Positions 20,647 through 28,100 of a stretch of 64,000 nucleotides of DNA are shown here, piece by piece. Origin of the DNA: Flexivirga endophytica (lineage in GTDB: Bacteria > Actinomycetota > Actinomycetes > Actinomycetales > Dermatophilaceae). Both the position numbers and the translations under genes were made by a program. The notes below the pieces were generated by a model. That model did not search any database, was not told where the DNA came from, and saw only the letters and a program-made list of their open reading frames with translations. Within the stretch, counting starts at the first letter, position 1; the number at the start of each line of letters is the position of its first letter. The DNA lies in NCBI RefSeq assembly GCF_014640635.1, contig NZ_BMHI01000005.1:186001-250000 (forward strand), in the 5' to 3' direction.

Positions 20647-20712
20647 CAGCGCCCGTCCGTCAGCGCCCGTCCGTCAGCGCTCGTCCGTCAGCGCTCGCCC
20701 GTCAGCGCTCGT
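20647..20712. repeat. 14-nt tandem repeat at the end of the HTH gene
   Basis: About five copies of a 14-base unit TCAGCGCCCGTCCG (later copies TCAGCGCTCGTCCG), one unit 13 bases. On the minus strand the unit reads as GAGCGCTGACGGAC, which includes the last codons and stop of the HTH gene (GAG CGC TGA). The array therefore looks like serial duplication of the gene's own 3' end. Confidence 0.85.
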
Positions 20713-20923
20713 CTTCGTCGCCGAAGTCGCCGGCGGCGACCCGCGCCTGCGAGTCGGCATACTGCCGCTGGATGTAGGCCTCGAGCTCGGTGAGCTCGAT
20801 CCGCCAGGACTTGCCGACCTTGATCGCGGGCAACTCGCCGCTGGTCACCAGGCCGTAGGCCTGGCGCGAGGAGATGCTGAGTGTCTCGGCGACGTCGGCG
20901 ATGGAGACGAAGCGCGCTGGCAC
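20702..20923 (-). CDS. Small excisionase-type helix-turn-helix protein
   Basis: A 73-residue DNA-binding protein of the MerR-like HTH_17/excisionase type: VSIADVAETLSISSRQAYGL is the helix-turn-helix, followed by the wing KVGKSWRIELTELEAYI. Standalone proteins of this kind act as regulators or recombination directionality factors; no integrase is nearby, so a regulator is more likely. GTG 20923 is preceded by AGGAGGG six bases away, a very strong ribosome site. It is divergent from the SAF-domain gene and belongs to the same conserved cluster. Its stop codon lies inside a 14-nt tandem repeat. Confidence 0.85.
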   Translation of the reverse strand: MPARFVSIADVAETLSISSRQAYGLVTSGELPAIKVGKSWRIELTELEAYIQRQYADSQARVAAGDFGDEDER

Positions 20924-21128
20924 GAAGTGCCCTCCTTGGGCTCGCGGTTGGCAGTGACCTCATTGTGATTGGCAGTGGTCTCATTGTGTCGCATCAACCC
21001 CTCGGCGCGGACTGCCTGTGGACAACACCCCACGGGCGGCGTCGAACTCTTTACAGTTCTTCCTGTCCCGCTGCCTGAGCCATTGGCCATGATGTGCGGG
21101 CACGAACGAGTCTCAAGGGGAGGACCAC

Positions 21129-21815
21129 GTGGAGAGTCGACGTCAGAATGCAGCGGAGGAGCTGCCCAAACCGGCGGCCCATCGGTTGCAACGACCGTCC
21201 TGGCGGGACAGCCGGCTGGTCGTCGGGGTGTTGCTGGTGCTGGTCGCCACTATCGGCGGAGCAGCGGCGATGCGGCATTACGACAACTCCGTCGAGGTGC
21301 TCCAGGCATCCCACCCGCTGGTGCCCGGCCAGCAGATCACCGCCTCGGACGTACACGCGGTCAAGGTGCGCATCGACAAGGCCGGCGGCACTTATCTGCG
21401 CGCCGACGACCCGATGCCCAAGGGTGAGGTGCTCCGCGAGGTGCGCAGCGGTGAGCTCGTCCCGCGCTCCGCGGTCGGCAGGAGCGGCAAGGTGCAGGTC
21501 AAGGCGGTCGCGCTGCCGGTCGAGGCCTCGCAGTCGAGCAACCTCGTCAAGGGTTCGGTCGTCGACGTCTGGGTCTCCACCAAGACCCAGAGCAAGGTCG
21601 GTCAGGACTCGTATGCCGCCCCGACCCGCATCATCGGGCGGGCCACCGTCGCGCGGGTGCCGAGCGGCAGCAGTGGTTTCTCCGTGTCGTCCGACAGCGG
21701 GGCTGTGCACGTGCTCGTCCCCGACGACAAGGTCGCCGCGGTCCTGGAAGCGGTCAACCAGGGGGCGAAGGTCGACCTCGTTCCGGCCGCCGGATCACCG
21801 CTGAAGGGCGACTGA
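21129..21815 (+). CDS. SAF-domain (CpaB/RcpC-like) membrane-anchored protein
   Basis: A 228-residue protein with one membrane segment (about residues 29-47, LVVGVLLVLVATIGGAAAM) and an external SAF domain beginning ASHPLVPGQQITASDVHAV, as in CpaB/RcpC of Flp pilus systems and FlgA. The C-terminal half (VAVL-type strands, VHVLVPDDKVAAVLEAVNQG) also matches CpaB. GTG 21129 follows GGGGAGGA. It is coupled to the CpaE-like ATPase by a one-base overlap. No pilin, secretin or TadA ATPase is nearby, so a pilus is not implied; in this conserved cluster its job is unknown. Confidence 0.85.
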   Translation: MESRRQNAAEELPKPAAHRLQRPSWRDSRLVVGVLLVLVATIGGAAAMRHYDNSVEVLQASHPLVPGQQITASDVHAVKVRIDKAGGTYLRADDPMPKGEVLREVRSGELVPRSAVGRSGKVQVKAVALPVEASQSSNLVKGSVVDVWVSTKTQSKVGQDSYAAPTRIIGRATVARVPSGSSGFSVSSDSGAVHVLVPDDKVAAVLEAVNQGAKVDLVPAAGSPLKGD

Positions 21816-23176
21816 TGGCGACCGCTGCGGTGACCGCGATCAGCGCGGCGCAGGAGGCGACGGTCGCCGCGACGCTGGGCAGGACGTCCGGCGTGCGCCT
21901 GGTGCGTCGGTGCGCGGACGTCGCCGACCTGGTGGCGATCTGCACCGCCGGCCGGGCCGACGTCGCGGTCCTGTCGGCCGATTTCACCGGCCTGGACCGC
22001 AGCACGATCGGCGCGCTCCGTGCAGCGGGCGTGGGGATCCTGGGCGTCCATCAGCCGGGTGTCGAGGACGAGCAACGCGTCCTGCAGCAGTGGGGGGTGC
22101 GCTCGCAGCTGCCGATCGGCGCCACTCCGACCGAGTTCGCGGCGGCCGTTCAGAGCGTCACCGAGGGAGCCACCTCCCGGCATACTCCGCCCGACGCGTC
22201 CGAGGACCCGACGGTGTCGCTGGAGGCCGAGCTCGCGGCAATGTCCGACAGGGCCGCGCCATACGTGCCGGTCAATCCGTGGCTGGAGGCGCCCACCGCA
22301 GAGCCCGGCCCGGTGGTTCCGGAGCAGACCGCCAAGATCGTGACCGTCTGGGGACCGGTCGGCGCGCCCGGGCGCACCGTGCTCGCGGTCAACCTCGCCG
22401 CGGAGGCGGCCCGGATGGGTGTCCCGACCGTGCTCGTCGACGCCGACACCTATGCGGCCTCGATCGCCCAGCACCTCGCATTGCTCGACGAGGCGCCGGG
22501 GATCGCGGCGGCCACCCGACTGGCCGACTCCGGCCACCTGGATCTGCGTTCGCTGGCCGCGGTCGCCCCGGAGGCCAGCCCCGGACTGCGCGTGCTGACC
22601 GGGCTGCCTCGTGCCGACCGCTGGCCCGAGATCCGCGACGACGCACTCGAAGCGGTGCTCGAGCAGTGCCGGCAACTCGGGCGGCTGATCGTCGTCGATG
22701 TCGCGGCGCCGTTGGAGCAGGATGAGGAACTCAGTTACGACACGACCGCCCCGCGGCGCAACGCGGCGACTCTCACCGCGCTCGCCGCCGCGGACACGGT
22801 GATCGCCGTCGGTTCGGCGGATCCGGTCGGCCTGCAGCGACTGGTGCGAGGTCTCGACGAACTGCGCTCGGTCATCGGCCAACCGCCCTGGGTGGTCGCC
22901 AACATGGTGCGCGCTTCCGCCGTCGGTTCGCCCCCCGAGCAACGCGTCAGCGAGGCGCTGCAACGGTTCGCCGGGGTGTCGTCGCCGGCGATCGTTCCTG
23001 ATGACCGCGCCGCTTTCGACGGTGCGTTGCTGGCCGGGCGCGTGCTCGCCGAGCACGCCGCGGGATCGACTGCCCGGAAGGCGATCGCGAGCCTGGCATC
23101 GGACCTGACCGGCGCCTCCGCGCTCACCCGCCGCGGCCGGTGGGGCCGACATCGTGAGTCCAGCCCACAGACGTGA
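21815..23176 (+). CDS. CpaE/MinD-like ATPase with atypical P-loop
   Basis: A 453-residue protein with a CpaE-like receiver-like N-terminal part (to about residue 110) and a C-terminal ParA/MinD-type domain from about 175. The P-loop reads WGPVGAPGRTVLAVNLAAEA: the signature Lys of the deviant Walker A motif (KGGxGKT) is replaced by Val, and the second Lys by Arg. Walker A' region VPTVLVDADTYAASIA and Walker B LIVVDVAAPL are present. ATP hydrolysis may therefore be weak or absent. ATG 21815 overlaps the SAF gene's TGA by one base, so the pair is one translational unit. Confidence 0.85.
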   Translation: MATAAVTAISAAQEATVAATLGRTSGVRLVRRCADVADLVAICTAGRADVAVLSADFTGLDRSTIGALRAAGVGILGVHQPGVEDEQRVLQQWGVRSQLPIGATPTEFAAAVQSVTEGATSRHTPPDASEDPTVSLEAELAAMSDRAAPYVPVNPWLEAPTAEPGPVVPEQTAKIVTVWGPVGAPGRTVLAVNLAAEAARMGVPTVLVDADTYAASIAQHLALLDEAPGIAAATRLADSGHLDLRSLAAVAPEASPGLRVLTGLPRADRWPEIRDDALEAVLEQCRQLGRLIVVDVAAPLEQDEELSYDTTAPRRNAATLTALAAADTVIAVGSADPVGLQRLVRGLDELRSVIGQPPWVVANMVRASAVGSPPEQRVSEALQRFAGVSSPAIVPDDRAAFDGALLAGRVLAEHAAGSTARKAIASLASDLTGASALTRRGRWGRHRESSPQT

Positions 23177-23188
23177 AAACATGAGGCC

Positions 23189-24643
23189 GTGGCTGATCGA
23201 CTGAGTGCTCTCGACGCGTCCTTCCTCTATCTGCAGGACCGCTCGACGCCCATGCACGTGGGTTCGGTGATGATCTTCGAGCGTCGACCGGGCCGCGGCA
23301 GCAAACGTGGGCCGGTCGACGGCGAGTCCGAATACGAGCAGTTGGTCAGCCTGGTGAGCAACCGCATCGCATTCGTGCCGCGCTACCGGCAGAAGGTCCG
23401 TCAGGTGCCCGGGCGAGTGATGCCGCCCGTCTGGACCGACGACGAGCACTTCGACGTCAGCTACCACGTGCGTCGGTCGGCGTTGCCCAAGCCGGGCACG
23501 GCAGCACAGCTGGAGGAATTCGTCGGCCGGATCCAGGCACGCGCTCTGGACCCGCACCGACCGTTGTGGGAGCTCTACCTCGTCGAAGGTCTGGAGGGCG
23601 GCCGGTTCGCGATCGTGACCAAGACCCACATAGCCCTGGTCGACGGCATCCACGCCATCGACATCGGCCAGATCATCGTGGACCCCGAAGCGGCCCGTGA
23701 GCAGCCGATCCCGCACACCTGGCGAGCGTCCCGGACCCCCAGCGGCCTCGACCTGCTGGTCGGTGCGATCGGTGACGTCGTACGCAACCCGCTGAGTGTC
23801 GCGCAGCTGGCGGCCAACAGCGTGCGCGGCGCCGCGGCCGGAGCCCAACGGTTCGCCCGATTCGGCACCGTCGGTGCCGTGTCGGCGGCCGGGGTCCTGG
23901 CCCGGGTCGCCACCCGGCCCGCCCCGGCAAGTCCGTTGAACCGCTCGGCGAGCGTGCACCGCCGGTTCGTGATGGTCTCCACCGAGCTCGACGACTATCG
24001 CCGTATCCGTGCCCAGAGCGCGCAGAGTGTGACAGTGCACGACGTGGTGCTCGCCACCATCACCGGCGCACTGCGTGGTTGGCTGCTCGCCCGAGGGGAG
24101 GCCGTCGCCGGCACCGAGAACGTCCGTGCCCTGGTGCCACTCAGCGTGCTGGGCGACGACACCGACGCCCAACTGGGAGAAGAGGTTTCGCCGATGTTCG
24201 TCGACCTGCCGGTCGGTGAGGCGCGACCGATGATGCGGCTGCACCAGATCGCCTACGCGACCAGCCAACAACTCGACGGCGGTGGCTCGGCCATCGACGC
24301 GGCGTCGCTCACCGGGCTCGCCGGCTTCGCGCCGCCGACCCTGCACTCGCTGGGTGCCCGGCTCGGCAGCGCCATGTCGCGTCGGATGTTCAACCTGGTG
24401 GTCACCAACGTGCCGGGGCCACAGCGGGAGCTGTATGCCGGAGACGCGCCCATGGTGGAGACCTACCCCGTGATCCCGCTGCCGAAGGGCCAGACGCTGT
24501 CGATCGGGCTCACGTCATACAACGGCCGCGTCGACTTCGGGCTCAACGCGGACCGGGACGCGATGTCCGACCTCGACCTGTTCGGCCAGTGCCTAGTCGA
24601 CGCGCTCGCCGAACTACTGGAGGAGACGGAGACCCGGGTATGA
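23189..24643 (+). CDS. WS/DGAT acyltransferase (Tgs3-like)
   Basis: Bifunctional wax-ester synthase/diacylglycerol acyltransferase family, 484 residues; makes storage neutral lipids from acyl-CoA. Seen: N-terminus LSALDASFLYLQDRSTPMHV, the second family block (RALDPHRPLWELYLVEGLEG), C-terminal NLVVTNVPGPQRELY. The catalytic motif HHxxxDG reads H147-I-A-L-V-D-G: the second His is Ile. Related mycobacterial proteins at this locus (Rv3233c/Rv3234c, tgs3) also vary here as I recall, so this may be a subfamily with different chemistry. GTG 23189 is 12 bases after the CpaE-like gene. Overlaps the next gene by 4 bases. Confidence 0.9.
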   Translation: MADRLSALDASFLYLQDRSTPMHVGSVMIFERRPGRGSKRGPVDGESEYEQLVSLVSNRIAFVPRYRQKVRQVPGRVMPPVWTDDEHFDVSYHVRRSALPKPGTAAQLEEFVGRIQARALDPHRPLWELYLVEGLEGGRFAIVTKTHIALVDGIHAIDIGQIIVDPEAAREQPIPHTWRASRTPSGLDLLVGAIGDVVRNPLSVAQLAANSVRGAAAGAQRFARFGTVGAVSAAGVLARVATRPAPASPLNRSASVHRRFVMVSTELDDYRRIRAQSAQSVTVHDVVLATITGALRGWLLARGEAVAGTENVRALVPLSVLGDDTDAQLGEEVSPMFVDLPVGEARPMMRLHQIAYATSQQLDGGGSAIDAASLTGLAGFAPPTLHSLGARLGSAMSRRMFNLVVTNVPGPQRELYAGDAPMVETYPVIPLPKGQTLSIGLTSYNGRVDFGLNADRDAMSDLDLFGQCLVDALAELLEETETRV

Positions 24644-25077
24644 GCCATCTGATCAGGACCTACCTGCCGCTGGATGACGACGAGTTGCGCACGCTCGACG
24701 AGACCGGGTCGCTGCCGGAGCGGATCCGGCAGGCGTTCGCGGTGACGGACCGGTTGCGGACCGTGGCACCGACCGAGGACGACGAGGGTCTGGAATATCT
24801 GGCAACGCAGGACGCCGCCACTGACGCGGCGACCCGCGGGCTGCGGGTGGTCGCCTCGGTCGACGTCGACGCCGACAGGCTCACCGACCTGCCGGATGCG
24901 GACCTGCCCGATGCCCACGCGGCCTCGGCGGTGCAGATCACCGGCGCACCGCCGAAGCGGCACATCGCCAGCTTCCACGTGCTCGACCCGGCCGGCGAGC
25001 GCGATGTCGACGTCGACCTCGAGCTGTCCTGGTATGACGCCACCGAGCTCGCGCTGGTGCGTCAAGCACTCGGCTGA
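24640..25077 (+). CDS. Conserved hypothetical protein (DUF6912-like)
   Basis: A 145-residue acidic soluble protein, MSHLIRTYLPLDDDELRTLD at the start and an ending LELSWYDATELALVRQALG. It resembles an uncharacterised actinobacterial family (I believe DUF6912, low certainty). No membrane segment or catalytic motif is apparent. Its ATG overlaps the WS/DGAT stop (ATGA), so it is translated with the acyltransferase and may be a functional partner; this is inference from spacing only. Confidence 0.65.
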   Translation: MSHLIRTYLPLDDDELRTLDETGSLPERIRQAFAVTDRLRTVAPTEDDEGLEYLATQDAATDAATRGLRVVASVDVDADRLTDLPDADLPDAHAASAVQITGAPPKRHIASFHVLDPAGERDVDVDLELSWYDATELALVRQALG

Positions 25078-25155
25078 CCGAGAAAACGCCCGTCGAACAA
25101 AGGTCGTCGGTGTGGAGACTGTGGAGTAACCCCTTCGAAGTGGCAGAGTCACCCT

Positions 25156-28100
25156 GTGCAATCCGTCGCTCGAAACCTGACCCGCATCGCCATCGTCAAC
25201 CGCGGCGAGGCCGCGATGCGCTTGATCCACGCTGTTCGCGACGTCAACGCCCGACGGGCACTGGACGGTGCCGCCGCGCCGCTGCGCACGATCGCGCTGC
25301 ACACCGACGTCGACGCCGCCGCGGCGTTCGTTCGTGAGGCAGACGAAGCGCACCTGATCGGCGCAGCTGCCGACCGGCCCTACCTCGATCTCGCGGCGTT
25401 GGAAGATGCGCTCACCCGGACCCACGCGGACGCCTGCTGGGTCGGCTGGGGTTTCGTCGCCGAGGACCCCGCCTTCGCCGAGCTGTGCGACCGACTCGGC
25501 ATCACCTTCATCGGCCCCTCCGCCGAGGCGATGCGCCGACTCGGCGACAAGATCGGCTCCAAGCTGATCGCCGAAGAGGTCGGGGTGCCGGTGGCGCCGT
25601 GGAGCCGTGGCGGCGTCGACACGCTGCAGGACGCGCTCGAGGCCGCGGACCGCATCGGCTACCCGTTGATGCTCAAGGCCACCGCCGGTGGCGGTGGGCG
25701 CGGCATCCGCAAGGTCACCGGCGCGGCCGAGCTGGAGGACGCCTACCAACGCACTCGTGACGAGGCCGAGCGTGCCTTCGGCAGCGGCGTCGTCTTCCTC
25801 GAGAAGCTGGTCACCGGAGCCCGTCACGTCGAGGTGCAGGTCATCGCCGACGGCCAGGGCACCGCCTGGGCGGTCGGAGTGCGTGACTGCTCGGTGCAGC
25901 GCCGCAACCAGAAGATCATCGAGGAGTCCGCGTCACCGCTGCTGGACGAGCAGCAGACCGACGAACTCAAAGCAGCCGCAGAGCGTTTGGCGCTCGCGGT
26001 CGACTACCGCGGCGCCGGGACGGTGGAGTTCCTCTACCACCCGCAGGACCGCACCTTCGCGTTCCTGGAGGTCAACACTCGCCTGCAGGTGGAGCACCCG
26101 ATCACCGAGACGGTGACCGGGCTGGACCTGGTCGCACTGCAGTTGCAGGTTGCCGCGGGAGAGCCGCTCACCGGCGAACGTCCGCTGGAGCGGGGGCACG
26201 CCGTGGAGGCCCGTCTCAACGCCGAGGACCCCGACCGTGATTTCGCACCGGCGCCGGGACGCATCTCGCGGCTCGAGCTGCCGGCCGGTCCGGGCATCCG
26301 CGTCGACACCGGCGTCAACGAGGGCGACACGATCCCCGCGGACTTCGACTCGATGATCGCCAAGATCATCGCCCACGGCTCCAGTCGCGGCGAGGCGCTC
26401 GCGCGGCTGCGGCGCGCGATGGAGGAGACGACCGTCATCATCGAGGGGGGCGTCACCAACAAGAGCTTCGTGCTCGAGTTGCTCGGGCAACCGCAGGTCA
26501 CCCGCGGTGAGCCCGAATGGGCAGACACGGGCTGGATCGACCGGATGCGCGCCGCCGGGCAGCTCGCCGATCACCCCCACGCCGGTGTCGCCCTGGTCGC
26601 CGCCGCCATCGAGGGGTATGTCGAGCAGGAACGTGCCGAGATCGCGGGCTTCCTGGACACGGCATACGGCGGCCGACCGCAGCTGCACCACGACCCCGAT
26701 GGCACGACCGAGCTGAAGCTGCGCGGCGAGACCTTCGCGGTGGCGGTGCGGCGGGTCAGCCCGACCGACTATGCCGTCAGCGTCACCGGGGCGGGCATCA
26801 CACAGACCGTGTCGGCGGCGTTGGACCGCCTCGATGAGGTGCACAGCCGGCTGGTGGTCGACGGTGAGTCCTTCCGGGTCGTCAGCGCCTCACACGGTCC
26901 GACCCAGCTGATCGAGATCAACGGCGTCACCCACCGGGTCAGCCGCGACGAGGGTGGCGTGATGCGTGCCCCGGCTCCGGCGCTCGTGGTCGCGACTCCG
27001 GTCGCGGTCGGCGACGAGGTTGCCGCCGGGGAGCCGGTCCTGGTGTTGGAGTCGATGAAGATGGAGACGATCGTCCCGGCTCCGTTCAGCGGGCGGGTCA
27101 AGGAGCTGCTGGTGCGTTCGGGCACCCAGGTCGAGACCGGGGCCCCCCTGGTCCGGTTGGAGCCGACCGGGGACGAGGCCGAGGTGGAGGAGCAGGTCTC
27201 CGGCACCGACCTGGGCCTGCCGACCGACGAGCGGGTGCGCTCCCGCGAGCAGCGCGACGCCGCTGCGATGAGCACGCTGCGCTCCGCGCTCATGGGGTAT
27301 GACGTCAGCTCGCACGACCGCCTCGAGACCTTGCACGCCTACCTCGACGAGCGGGGCACCAATGCCGCGCCGAGCGCCGACGAGCTCGCGCTGCTGGAGA
27401 TGTTCGCCGACTTCGCCGAACTGAGCCGCAACCGCCCCGCAAGAGAGGAGGCCCACTCGGAGTTGCGGGTGCACAGCTCCCGCGAGCACTTCCAGACCTA
27501 CCTGCGGTCGCTGGATCTGGAGCGCGGCGACCTGCCGCAGTCGTTCCGGGACAAGCTGCTGCGGGTGCTGCGGCACTACGGCATCACCGAGCTGGACCGC
27601 ACCCCGGAGCTGGAGGAGGCGCTCTTCCGGATCTTCCTGGCCCAGCAGGAGGTCGGCGACGTCGACATCGCCGTACAACTGCTGCGCAGCTGGCTGTCCG
27701 TGCCCGCGCCGAGTGACGCGCCCGGCGCCCGCGCTCTGCTCGAGGGCGTGGTGCGCGCCACGCAACGGCGGTTCTCCGTGGTCGGCGATCTGGCCCGCTC
27801 GGTGCGGTTCCGTTGGTTCGACCAGCCGATCGTCGACGATGAGCGGTCCAGCGTGCTGGGCGGCGTCGCCGACGAGGTGGCCGCGCTGACCGACCCCGAC
27901 GCCGCCGACCGCGACGCCCGCATCGCGGCGCTGACCGCCATACCGGAGCAGCTCGTCGGGTTCCTGCGCGATCGGCTGTATGCCGAGCCCAGCACGATCG
28001 TCAGCGACTACGAGCCGCTGCTGGAAGTGCTGATCCGCCGTCACTACCTCGAATACGCGCTGCACGACCTGCAGGCCGCCCAGGTGCACGGGCGTCCCAC

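Noticed and set aside
20702-20923. Prophage or integrative element excisionase
   Set aside because: No integrase, attachment-site repeat or phage gene nearby, and the gene sits in a conserved chromosomal cluster.
21129-23176. Flp/Tad pilus locus
   Set aside because: Only CpaB-like and CpaE-like proteins are present; no pilin, prepilin peptidase, TadA ATPase or secretin in the window.
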